Origin: an uncultured Ruminococcus sp.
GTDB lineage: Bacteria > Bacillota > Clostridia > Oscillospirales > Acutalibacteraceae
Assembly: GCA_902767285.1 (NCBI GenBank)
Contig: CACXHC010000087.1
Coordinates: 1-6,473, forward strand
Direction: 5' to 3'
Length of the DNA stretch: 6,473 nucleotides
In this document: piece by piece, positions 1 through 6,127 of the stretch
Layout of the letters: every line of letters starts with the position of its first letter
Numbering within the stretch: the first letter of the stretch is position 1
Program-made: the position numbers and the translations under genes
The notes under the pieces: model-generated
Database searches by the model: none
The model's input: only the letters and a program-made list of their open reading frames with translations
What the model was told of the DNA's origin: nothing

Positions 1-71
1 TACCATAAAAAAGTTTTTTGGAAAGGGTTTGGGAAAACCTTTTTTTCAAAAAAGGTTTTCCCAAGAAAGCC
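1..71 (-). repeat. 71-bp palindromic intergenic repeat, copy 1
   Basis: This stretch matches the reverse complement of 6247-6317 over its whole length, differing only by one extra T in a T-run and one missing A near the lepA-facing end. Its core is a perfect 17-bp inverted repeat: TTGGGAAAACCTTTTTT at 29-45 and its complement at 48-64, around TC. A second small palindrome, an A-run, G and T-run, lies at 7-19. The copy starts at the window edge, so its true left boundary is unknown. It sits between lepA and an unseen upstream gene. It may act as a terminator for that gene or be a dispersed mobile-type repeat; the sequence alone does not decide. Confidence 0.85.
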
Positions 72-109
72 AATTTTTCACAGCACCCAAAAAACCTGCG
101 AAAAAATTG

Positions 110-138
110 TAGACTAAATATCAAAATTGTGCTATAAT
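110..138 (+). promoter_or_regulatory. Predicted sigma-A promoter of lepA
   Basis: A perfect TATAAT -10 box lies at 133-138 and is preceded by TGC at 130-132, making an extended -10. A -35 candidate, TAGACT (110-115, four of six consensus bases), is separated from it by exactly 17 bp. Transcription would start near 145, leaving a leader of about 27 bases before the lepA ATG. No other promoter is evident before 3144, so it probably also serves the ADP-ribosylglycohydrolase gene. Confidence 0.72.
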
Positions 139-157
139 ATCAAAGAATATACAACAC

Positions 158-164
158 AGGGGAG
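158..164 (+). promoter_or_regulatory. Ribosome binding site deciding the lepA start
   Basis: AGGGGAG lies 7 bases before the ATG at 172. The alternative in-frame TTG at 127 has no such site and lies upstream of the predicted -10 box, so it would not be on the transcript. Confidence 0.85.
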
Positions 165-171
165 CTTATAT

Positions 172-1983
172 ATGTCATATCCAAAAGAGAGAATAAGAAA
201 TTTCAGTATAATAGCACATATCGACCACGGCAAAAGCACGCTCGCCGACAGAATTTTGGAGCAAACGAAATCGGTGGCTCAACGAGATATGGAAGATCAA
301 CTTCTCGACAACATGGAGCTTGAGCGTGAAAGAGGAATCACAATAAAAGCTCATGCTGTAACTCTGAACTATACTGCCGATGACGGGGAAGAGTACGTTT
401 TTAACCTAATAGACACTCCCGGTCATGTCGATTTTAACTACGAAGTTTCGAGATCGCTTGCCGCCTGCGAGGGTGCTGTTCTGATTGTTGACGCATCGCA
501 GGGAATAGAGGCTCAAACGCTTGCAAACACATATCTTGCAGTTGACGGCGGTCTTGAGATAGTTCCTGTTATCAATAAAATAGATTTGCCGAGTGCCGAC
601 CCTCAGAGAGTCATAAAAGAAATCGAAGATGTTATCGGTATTCCGGCGGAGGACGCTCCGCAAATTTCGGCAAAAATGGGAACTAATATTCACGCTGTAA
701 TGGAGAAGATCGTCAGCGATATTCCGTATCCCGAAGCCGATGAAAACAAGCCTCTCAAGGCTCTTATTTTCGACTCGTACTATGACAGCTACAAAGGCGT
801 AATCATTTATATAAGGGTTATGGAAGGTCAAGTTCATGTGGGCGATGAAATTCGTTTGATGGCTACGGGCAAAATTTTTACTGTTGTTGAGTGCGGATAT
901 TTGCGGGCAACATCGCTTGACCCGGTTGGAGCAGTCTATGCAGGCGAAGTTGGATATATTGCCGCTTCCATAAAGCAAGTTCGAGATGCTCAGGTCGGCG
1001 ATACCGTTACGCTTGATAAATGTCCGGCAGAAGAGGCTCTGCCCGGATACCGTCCGGCTCAACCGATGGTTTTTTGCGGAATATATCCGGCGGACGGTGC
1101 GAAATATCCCGATTTGAAAGACGCACTTGACAAACTCCGTCTTAATGATGCCTCTTTGTCATTTGAACCCGAAACATCGGCAGCATTGGGATTCGGTTTC
1201 AGATGCGGATTTCTCGGACTTCTTCATATGGAAATAATTCAAGAGCGACTCGAAAGGGAGTATAATCTCGATCTCATCACAACCGCACCTTCGGTAATAT
1301 ATAAAATCACAAAAACAGACGGCTCCGTTGTGATGATAGACAATCCCACAAATTATCCCGACCCCGCACTTGTCGCCAAAGCCGAAGAGCCTATGACGGA
1401 CGCTCATATTTATGCTCCAAAAGAGTATATCGGAAATATAATGGAGCTTTGTCAGGACAGGCGAGGAATTTACAAAAGCGTTGATTATATCGACTCCGAC
1501 AGAGTGGATATTCATTACGAATTACCGCTCGCCGAGATTATCTACGATTTTTTTGATACGCTGAAATCGAGAACACGAGGTTATGCGTCTTTTGACTATG
1601 AGCTGAAAAATTACGCCGAAAGCAAATTAGTAAAACTCGATATTATGCTCAATGGCGAAGTTGTGGACGCTCTTTCGTTTATAATAAATGCGGACAAGGC
1701 TTATCCGAGAGCCAGAAAAATGGCAGAAAAGCTGAAAGAAAAAATTCCCCGTCAGTTGTTTGAAGTTCCGATTCAAGCGTGTATCGGCGGAAAAATCATC
1801 GCAAGAGAAACGGTGAAAGCTCTCAGAAAAGACGTACTCGCAAAATGCTACGGCGGTGATATAACCAGAAAAAAGAAACTTCTTGAAAAGCAAAAAGAAG
1901 GTAAAAAGAGAATGCGTCAGCTCGGAACAGTAGAAGTTCCCCAAGAAGCATTTATGGCAGTTTTGAAATTGGATACAGATTAA
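172..1983 (+). CDS. lepA: Elongation factor 4 (LepA), ribosome-associated translational GTPase
   Basis: LepA/EF4 is a cytoplasmic GTPase that binds the ribosome and, in family members studied, affects back-translocation or initiation and 30S biogenesis. The 603-residue product has the usual family length. The GTPase motifs are intact: AHIDHGKST (15-23), the switch I region RERGITIK (52-59), DTPGH (81-85), NKID (135-138) and SAK (166-168). EF-G-like domains follow, with the conserved stretch [16 protein letters not shown] in the middle. The LepA-specific C-terminal domain is complete, with the [19 protein letters not shown] block and the ending [10 protein letters not shown]. The ATG at 172 was chosen because of its ribosome binding site and because [14 protein letters not shown] matches normal LepA N-termini. 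The following gene starts 11 bp after the stop. In many Firmicutes lepA is followed by hemW; here it is not. Identification is essentially certain. Confidence 0.98.
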   Translation: MSYPKERIRNFSIIAHIDHGKSTLADRILEQTKSVAQRDMEDQLLDNMELERERGITIKAHAVTLNYTADDGEEYVFNLIDTPGHVDFNYEVSRSLAACEGAVLIVDASQGIEAQTLANTYLAVDGGLEIVPVINKIDLPSADPQRVIKEIEDVIGIPAEDAPQISAKMGTNIHAVMEKIVSDIPYPEADENKPLKALIFDSYYDSYKGVIIYIRVMEGQVHVGDEIRLMATGKIFTVVECGYLRATSLDPVGAVYAGEVGYIAASIKQVRDAQVGDTVTLDKCPAEEALPGYRPAQPMVFCGIYPADGAKYPDLKDALDKLRLNDASLSFEPETSAALGFGFRCGFLGLLHMEIIQERLEREYNLDLITTAPSVIYKITKTDGSVVMIDNPTNYPDPALVAKAEEPMTDAHIYAPKEYIGNIMELCQDRRGIYKSVDYIDSDRVDIHYELPLAEIIYDFFDTLKSRTRGYASFDYELKNYAESKLVKLDIMLNGEVVDALSFIINADKAYPRARKMAEKLKEKIPRQLFEVPIQACIGGKIIARETVKALRKDVLAKCYGGDITRKKKLLEKQKEGKKRMRQLGTVEVPQEAFMAVLKLDTD

Positions 1984-1990
1984 AGGTGAT
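1983..1990 (+). promoter_or_regulatory. Ribosome binding site overlapping the lepA stop
   Basis: AAAGGTGA(T) begins on the last base of the lepA stop codon. It is a good anti-16S match placed 4-6 bases before TTG 1995. The in-frame GTG at 1986 lies inside this site and has no upstream ribosome binding site, so TTG 1995 is the better start. The arrangement suggests translational coupling to lepA. Confidence 0.6.
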
Positions 1991-1994
1991 AAAA

Positions 1995-2996
1995 TTGACC
2001 AGCATAAATGACAAAATCAGAGGTTCACTCATCGGCGGAGCTGTGGGCGACGCTCTCGGTTATGAGGTGGAATTTCTGTCGTGGAGAAGTATTCAACAAA
2101 AATTCGGCGACAGCGGTATCACAGAGTATAGGTTGAGAAACGGCAAGGCAGTAATTTCGGACGACACCCAAATGACTCTTTTTACAGCGGTCGGACTTAA
2201 AAACAGTTTCGAGAACAAAACCAATAATCCAATAAACGATATTTACAAATGTTATATTGATTGGCTGAAACTTCAATATAGTAAAGAAATCACAAATCCA
2301 TCAGCTTGGATAAGCAGTATTCCCGAACTCGCCGTGCCGAGAGCACCCGGAAATACTTGTTTGTCGGCATTGCGAAGCGGTGTTTGCGGTTCGATTGAAA
2401 ATCCAATCAACAATAGCAAAGGTTGCGGAGGAATTATGCGAATCGCACCCATCGCCCTTTTTTATGATGAACAAACAAATATCGAAATTCCAACGAAATT
2501 ATCGGCAGAAGTATCGGCAATCACGCACGGCCACCCACTCGGATATATTCCGTCTGCGGCGTTGGCGTATATCATCAACACCATAGTTTACCGAAATTAC
2601 GATAATTTTGAGTCGCTGGTATACGAGTCATTAACCGCCGTCAAAAAAATGTTCAGTGACATCAAGTACAAAAACAGCATCGAATATTTGATTAATTTAA
2701 CCAAGTATGCGTGTCAGCTTGCCAAAAATAACGAGAACGATGTGGATAATATTCACAAAATCGGTGGTGGTTGGGTCGCTGAAGAAACTTTTGCAATCGC
2801 CATATACTGCGTTCTGAAATATGAAACTGATTTCGACAAAGTTATGATTTCATCGGTCAACCACAGCGGTGACAGCGATTCCGCAGGAGCAGTCGCCGGA
2901 AACATCGCCGGAGCCATAATCGGCTATCAGCATATAAACCAAAAGTGGAAAGACAGCCTCGAACTCCGTGACATCATTCTTCAAATAGCCAATTAA
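1995..2996 (+). CDS. ADP-ribosylglycohydrolase family protein (DraG/ARH-like)
   Basis: Members of this family use two metal ions (usually Mg or Mn) to cleave ADP-ribose from modified proteins, DNA bases or small molecules. From TTG 1995 the product is 333 residues, a complete single-domain length. Visible motifs are GGAVGDALG (14-22), SDDTQMT (55-61, metal ligands D56, D57, T58), RAPGNTCLSAL (116-126), KGCGGIMRIAP (142-152), THGHP (177-181), GGGWVAEE (257-264) and NHSGDSDSAG (289-298, metal ligands D293, D295). All expected metal ligands are present, so it should be active. No signal peptide or membrane segment is seen, so it is cytoplasmic. The start may instead be GTG 1986, adding three residues. 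It lies 11 bp after lepA and is probably cotranscribed. No ADP-ribosyltransferase is in the window, so its substrate is unknown. Family assignment is firm; specificity is not. Confidence 0.94.
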   Translation: MTSINDKIRGSLIGGAVGDALGYEVEFLSWRSIQQKFGDSGITEYRLRNGKAVISDDTQMTLFTAVGLKNSFENKTNNPINDIYKCYIDWLKLQYSKEITNPSAWISSIPELAVPRAPGNTCLSALRSGVCGSIENPINNSKGCGGIMRIAPIALFYDEQTNIEIPTKLSAEVSAITHGHPLGYIPSAALAYIINTIVYRNYDNFESLVYESLTAVKKMFSDIKYKNSIEYLINLTKYACQLAKNNENDVDNIHKIGGGWVAEETFAIAIYCVLKYETDFDKVMISSVNHSGDSDSAGAVAGNIAGAIIGYQHINQKWKDSLELRDIILQIAN

Positions 2997-3003
2997 TGTA
3001 ATG

Positions 3004-3023
3004 TTGGGGGCTGCCGCCCCCAA
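3004..3023. terminator. GC-rich hairpin after the ADP-ribosylglycohydrolase gene
   Basis: TTGGGGGC (3004-3011) and GCCCCCAA (3016-3023) form a perfect 8-bp stem with a TGCC loop, 7 bp past the stop codon. No direct U-tract follows: the next bases are ACCCCCGCC, and then the T-rich arm of the AT palindrome at 3032-3056. Termination of the lepA/ADP-ribosylglycohydrolase transcript is the likely role but the hairpin is not canonical. A second C-run (3025-3029) could compete for the same G-run. Confidence 0.5.
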
Positions 3024-3031
3024 ACCCCCGC

Positions 3032-3069
3032 CTTCTTTTTTTTGAAAAAAAAGAAGCAAAAAAAACTTT
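3032..3069 (+). repeat. AT palindrome repeat, copy A
   Basis: Perfect 12-bp arms, CTTCTTTTTTTT (3032-3043) and its complement (3045-3056), surround a single G at 3044. The tail C, eight A and CTTT follows to 3069. Close copies occur at 6128-6165 (same orientation) and, cut by the window end, at 6443-6473 (opposite orientation, identical over the 31 bases visible). It is probably a dispersed intergenic repeat and may also act as a transcription end signal together with the hairpin just before it. Confidence 0.8.
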
Positions 3070-3110
3070 AATTTTTTGCAGATGCATACAAACTATGGTG
3101 AATTTTATTG

Positions 3111-3124
3111 GCGGGTTAATCCGC
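3111..3124. promoter_or_regulatory. Small dyad just before the lipoprotein ribosome binding site
   Basis: GCGGGTTAATCCGC is a near-perfect palindrome: GCGG/CCGC arms plus a G-T pair around TTAA. It ends 4 bases before the GGGAGG of the lipoprotein gene. It could be an operator or a leader hairpin affecting translation, or chance. No convincing promoter was recognised in 3070-3128, though one is expected here. Confidence 0.25.
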
Positions 3125-3128
3125 TATT

Positions 3129-3136
3129 GGGAGGGA
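3129..3136 (+). promoter_or_regulatory. Ribosome binding site deciding a TTG start
   Basis: GGGAGGGA lies about 8 bases before TTG 3144. An ATG at 3139 is only 2-4 bases from this site and is out of frame: it reads ATG TTT TGA and stops over the TTG. TTG 3144 gives a lysine-led signal peptide and is the only sensible start for the downstream protein. Confidence 0.65.
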
Positions 3137-3143
3137 ATATGTT

Positions 3144-4289
3144 TTGAAAAAATTTTCTGTTTGTTGTGTTGTTTGCTTTGTTTCAATGTTAATTATGTGT
3201 TCTTGCAGTGTTAATGTCAACGAGATAACAGCTTCGTCAAGTGTTCCGAGTTCCGCTGTGTCCTCCTCCGAAAAAGAAAACGAAACCGATACCGATGTTG
3301 ATGTTTTCTATTCCCGTGAGGAGAGTACCGACACAACCTCAACCGCAGAAACAGATACAAACGAAAGTGCCGTTTCTGATTCTGAAACCTCCGCATTTGA
3401 TGAAAGTTTGTATCCCATGAAATACGTCACGGGTTCCGCCGAAATCCCCATGACGGCTGATGCCATCTACGGCAGTAAGGAAATCGGAACCGTAAAATGC
3501 GGAGGTAAAGTTTCTATTGTTATTGATTCGGTTATGGGGTATTGTTTTGTGTATGATACCGCTTCCGAAAAATTCGGCTATATTCAAAATTTCATGCTCG
3601 CAGATTCTCCCGACGAAACAACCGTTGGAGAGGTGTTTTATGTCAAGCCAAATCAAACCGCACTTTATGCCGATACATCTTTAACCGAAAGCGTTGTTTC
3701 TGTTTATCAAAATGATATAATAACTACTTTGCTCAAACCTCAAAACGGCATTTGGAGAGTTATCGATAAAAACGGTAATGTTGGATATATCGATAAGAAT
3801 TTGCTTTCGGAGAAGAAAATAAAAATCGAGTCGAGCAAGCCCGAAAGCAAAAAGTCAAGCAGTAGCAGCAAAAAAGCTGAATCATCAAGTAAAGCTGAAA
3901 GCAAAGTTGAGAGTAAAGTCGAAAGTAAAGTCGAGAGTAAAGTCGAGAGTAAAGTTGAGAGCAAAGTTGCAAGCAAAATCGAGAGTAAAGTCGAAAGCAA
4001 AACCGAAAGTAAAATCAAAGAGAAAGCCCCCGGACTTTATGCCGGTGTAGGTGAACCTCCCGAGGATTACGATACATATATAGTTGATGTTGATGTTGGC
4101 TACCTTTCGTTGAGAGATGCTCCCAGTGCTGAAAAAAGCGATACAATAGGTAAGTTGTATTATGAGGAGTATGTTTATTTGATAGATGACACAGGCGATT
4201 TTTGGTATGTATATTCTCCTAAGTTGGGAATGTATGGATATGTTACGGGAAATTATGATTATTTGTATCCCGAATATTATGATGATTAA
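3144..4289 (+). CDS. Secreted SH3b-domain lipoprotein with ESKV-repeat linker
   Basis: This 381-residue protein starts with a lipoprotein-type signal: MKKFS, a hydrophobic Cys-rich core, and a probable lipidated Cys21 (preceded by MCS, an imperfect lipobox). A Ser/Thr/Asp/Glu-rich spacer (about 22-90) follows. Two weak SH3-like units cover roughly 93-153 (ending FGYIQNFML) and 163-222 (GIWRVIDKNGNVGYI). A Ser/Lys-rich linker at 223-295 contains ten tetrapeptides, mostly ESKV (252-291). A clear SH3b domain ends the protein (about 312-373: LSLRDAPSAEKSDTIGKL, WYVYSPKLGMYGYV). SH3b domains usually bind cell-wall peptides or other envelope ligands, so a role on the outer membrane face or in the wall is inferred; no enzymatic domain is visible. 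The start is TTG. The next gene begins 15 bp after the stop, so the two are probably cotranscribed. Lipoprotein status is likely; function is unknown. Confidence 0.85.
   Translation: MKKFSVCCVVCFVSMLIMCSCSVNVNEITASSSVPSSAVSSSEKENETDTDVDVFYSREESTDTTSTAETDTNESAVSDSETSAFDESLYPMKYVTGSAEIPMTADAIYGSKEIGTVKCGGKVSIVIDSVMGYCFVYDTASEKFGYIQNFMLADSPDETTVGEVFYVKPNQTALYADTSLTESVVSVYQNDIITTLLKPQNGIWRVIDKNGNVGYIDKNLLSEKKIKIESSKPESKKSSSSSKKAESSSKAESKVESKVESKVESKVESKVESKVASKIESKVESKTESKIKEKAPGLYAGVGEPPEDYDTYIVDVDVGYLSLRDAPSAEKSDTIGKLYYEEYVYLIDDTGDFWYVYSPKLGMYGYVTGNYDYLYPEYYDD
3897..4016 (+). repeat. Ten-copy 12-bp coding tandem repeat
   Basis: Ten successive 12-bp units, of the type GAGAGTAAAGTC, encode six ESKV followed by ASKI, ESKV, ESKT and ESKI. 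Units differ mostly at third positions (GAA/GAG, AGT/AGC, GTT/GTC), and the last four are more diverged. The repeat lies inside the linker between the second and third SH3-like units. Because the unit is four codons, gain or loss would change linker length without breaking the frame. It creates long spurious reading frames on the minus strand. Confidence 0.95.
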
Positions 4290-4304
4290 AAGGTTGGAAG
4301 GAAT

Positions 4305-5219
4305 ATGATTCAGTATATTGTTACTATCGTTATGGGAACGGTGATTGGCTACGGCACGAATTATCTTGCTGTAAAAATGCTTTTTAGACCTAAGCATGAA
4401 GTTATGTTCATGGGAAAAAGACTTCCGTTCACTCCGGGCGTTATACCAAAGCAGAAAGATAAACTCGCTGTTGCGGTCGGTGATGTCGTTGGCAATAAGC
4501 TTCTTACAAAAGAGGACATAAAAAGCAGACTTTCGGAAGAAAAACTGAAAGGCGATATTACAGGCATTATAACAGGTGTGCTTTCAGAAAAACTTCGTGA
4601 CGAGGTGATCAAAATTTGGAAGATGAGCGATGAAAGTTACGAGGAGAAAAAAACAAAGCTTGCTTCCATGACGACAGCTCTTATAGTTCAGTCGGTCAAT
4701 TCTATGGAAATCGGAAAAATGGTATCTAACGAAGCTCCAAAAAAATTTCATGAATGGGTAATGGCGGAGGACGGTTTCAAAAGACGACTTTTTAATAATG
4801 CGTTAGTTGAAGAAGTGATAAAAGGATTTACAGAGTCTTTGGGAAAAATCGCCCAACAGTGGATTGAAGAAAACGGAGCTGCCATAATAAGAAGAGAAGT
4901 TGACAAAAAACTCGATGAAGCCGAAAACGAATCCATAAAAAGTCTGCTTGACAAAGGCGGATTCAGTGAAGAGAATCTGCTTGCAACAATTTCCGATACT
5001 TACGATGATGTAGTTGATAAACTGGTTGACGAGCTTATGCAGAGAGTTGATATTCCCAAAATGATAAAAGAAAAAATCGACCAGATGGACGTTGATACTC
5101 TCGAACAAATCGTTTTGAAAGTCATGAAAGAACAACTTGATATGATAGTAAATTTGGGTGCGTTGATAGGTTTCGCACTGGGGCTTATAAACGTAGGAAT
5201 AAACGTTATTTTTTCGTGA
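4305..5219 (+). CDS. DUF445 (YheB-like) family membrane protein
   Basis: The 304-residue product begins with a hydrophobic segment leading into the family signature GYGTNYLAVKMLFRP (15-29), then LPFTPGVIPKQKDKLA (40-55), both hallmarks of DUF445. The middle (about 60-275) is charged and helical in character. The C-terminus ends in a second hydrophobic segment (282-303, LGALIGFALGLINVGI) after the typical acidic-helix lead MDVDTLEQIVLKVMKEQLD. Two membrane anchors with a large soluble helical part between them are predicted. Bacillus subtilis YheB is a relative and is somewhat longer, so this is a compact member. The family's biochemical function is not established. ATG 4305 is preceded by GGAAGGAA at short spacing (about 2-3 bases), with AAAAGG further upstream as an alternative. 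It follows the SH3b lipoprotein by 15 bp, suggesting a shared envelope role. Confidence 0.92.
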   Translation: MIQYIVTIVMGTVIGYGTNYLAVKMLFRPKHEVMFMGKRLPFTPGVIPKQKDKLAVAVGDVVGNKLLTKEDIKSRLSEEKLKGDITGIITGVLSEKLRDEVIKIWKMSDESYEEKKTKLASMTTALIVQSVNSMEIGKMVSNEAPKKFHEWVMAEDGFKRRLFNNALVEEVIKGFTESLGKIAQQWIEENGAAIIRREVDKKLDEAENESIKSLLDKGGFSEENLLATISDTYDDVVDKLVDELMQRVDIPKMIKEKIDQMDVDTLEQIVLKVMKEQLDMIVNLGALIGFALGLINVGINVIFS

Positions 5220-5241
5220 TATATTATTAAAACGCATTATG

Positions 5242-5260
5242 TAACAAAAATATATTGTTA
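5242..5260. promoter_or_regulatory. AT-rich inverted repeat upstream of the aquaporin promoter
   Basis: TAACAA (5242-5247) and TTGTTA (5255-5260) form a perfect 6-bp inverted repeat with a 7-base spacer, about 33 bp before the predicted -35 box. A second weak dyad, AATATC/GATATT, lies at 5271-5288. These could be an operator or a weak end signal for the DUF445 transcript. AT-rich composition makes chance dyads common, so this is tentative. Confidence 0.25.
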
Positions 5261-5292
5261 AAAATATACTAATATCCGAAGAGATATTTTAC

Positions 5293-5321
5293 TTTACTTT
5301 AACAATTGAACGTGATAAAAT
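5293..5321 (+). promoter_or_regulatory. Predicted extended -10 promoter of the aquaporin gene
   Basis: TTTACT (5293-5298, four of six -35 bases) is followed, after 17 bp, by TAAAAT (5316-5321, five of six -10 bases) with TGA directly before it, an extended -10. Transcription would start near 5328, giving a leader of about 30 bases to ATG 5359. An independent promoter fits the 139-bp gap before this gene. Confidence 0.65.
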
Positions 5322-5343
5322 GAAAAGTGAAATAAATTCCTTT

Positions 5344-5351
5344 AAAGGAGG
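5344..5351 (+). promoter_or_regulatory. Consensus ribosome binding site deciding the aquaporin start
   Basis: AAAGGAGG lies 7 bases before ATG 5359. The in-frame ATG at 5320 overlaps the predicted -10 box and lacks a ribosome binding site, so the longer reading is rejected. Confidence 0.88.
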
Positions 5352-5358
5352 AGATAGT

Positions 5359-6117
5359 ATGTTTAAAAAGTTTTTGGCAGAATTTTTAGGTACAGCGGTT
5401 CTTGTAGCTTTTGGCTGCGGAGTTGCAACAACGTGTGACGGCTATGTCGGAATTGCGTTGGCGTTTGGTCTGGTTATAGTTGCTATGGCGTATTCGATAG
5501 GCAACGTATCGGGCTGTCACGTTAACCCGGCTGTGTCGCTGGCGATGCTCATCAACAAAAAAATGACTCCCGTTGAATTTTGCGGATATGTCGTAAGCCA
5601 GTTCTTGGGAGCTACTGTTGGAGCTGTTGTTCTTTATGCGATGTTCTCGGGCGGAGCGTCCTATTTTGATCATCACGCATTAGGCACAAACGGTTACGGC
5701 GAACTTTCGGCAGTAGGAATAACTCTTTCGGGTGCATTGATAACCGAAGTTGTTTTGACATTTGTATTTGTTTTCGCAATTTGCGGAGTTACGAGCAAAG
5801 AGAATTTCTCAAATCTCGCAGGCATAGTTATAGGACTTTCGCTCACGCTTGTTCATCTTCTCGGACTTCCACTCACAGGTACGTCGGTTAACCCTGCAAG
5901 AAGTTTCGGTGCGGCTTTCATAGCTATGCTCTTCAATTGCAAGGACGGTGCAACAGCGTTTTCACAAGTATGGGTATTTATCGTAGCTCCACTTGTCGGC
6001 GGTGCGTTGGCGGCAGTTTGCTACAACCTCCTTACAAAAGAGCCGGCAGCTGATGCTCCGGCGAAATCTTCCGAAAAGACATCTTCTTCCAAATCCAAAA
6101 GCAAGTCTAAAAAGTGA
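5359..6117 (+). CDS. aqpZ: Aquaporin, AqpZ-type MIP-family water channel
   Basis: This 252-residue membrane protein is a complete MIP channel that passes water across the cytoplasmic membrane. Both half-helix NPA motifs are present: GCHVNPAVS (52-60) and TSVNPARS (175-182). Aligning by eye to E. coli AqpZ, the selectivity-filter residues are F36, H166, T175 and R181, equivalent to F43, H174, T183 and R189; this points to water rather than glycerol. Six hydrophobic segments and the N-terminal MFKKFLAEFLGTAVLV fit the family. Cys53 sits three residues before the first NPA asparagine, where AqpZ has glycine. The C-terminal tail (about 228-252) is Ser/Lys/Ala-rich low complexity, expected to be cytoplasmic, and is longer than in AqpZ. 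The start at 5359 follows a consensus ribosome binding site. The gene has its own promoter and is followed by a dense palindrome region. The family call is firm; water selectivity is inferred. Confidence 0.95.
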   Translation: MFKKFLAEFLGTAVLVAFGCGVATTCDGYVGIALAFGLVIVAMAYSIGNVSGCHVNPAVSLAMLINKKMTPVEFCGYVVSQFLGATVGAVVLYAMFSGGASYFDHHALGTNGYGELSAVGITLSGALITEVVLTFVFVFAICGVTSKENFSNLAGIVIGLSLTLVHLLGLPLTGTSVNPARSFGAAFIAMLFNCKDGATAFSQVWVFIVAPLVGGALAAVCYNLLTKEPAADAPAKSSEKTSSSKSKSKSKK

Positions 6118-6127
6118 TTTTTTTCTT

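Noticed and set aside
71..109. CAATTTTT/AAAAATTG inverted repeat before lepA as a terminator or riboswitch
   Set aside because: Stem of 8 A/T-rich bp with a 23-base loop and no T-run after it; likely chance in AT-rich DNA, and it lies upstream of the promoter.
127..171. N-terminal extension of LepA from TTG 127
   Set aside because: It lacks a ribosome binding site, overlaps the predicted -10 box, and adds residues not typical of LepA.
406..1062. 218-codon minus-strand frame inside lepA
   Set aside because: It lies wholly antisense to the conserved LepA GTPase region and has no recognisable motif or convincing ribosome binding site.
3070..3128. Promoter of the lipoprotein gene (TTGCAG with TGAATT or TATGGT)
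   Set aside because: The -10 candidates are poor or badly spaced; a promoter probably exists in this gap but could not be placed with confidence.
3897..4016. CRISPR array
   Set aside because: The 12-bp units are contiguous with no spacers and encode an in-frame ESKV peptide repeat.
3885..4397. 170-codon minus-strand frame, plus other minus-strand frames across 3740-4018
   Set aside because: They are antisense readings of the 12-bp tandem repeat and its flanks, giving monotonous repeated residues; the plus frame has SH3b domains and a signal peptide.
5320..5358. 13-residue N-terminal extension of the aquaporin from ATG 5320
   Set aside because: The ATG overlaps the -10 box and the extension spans the consensus ribosome binding site of ATG 5359.
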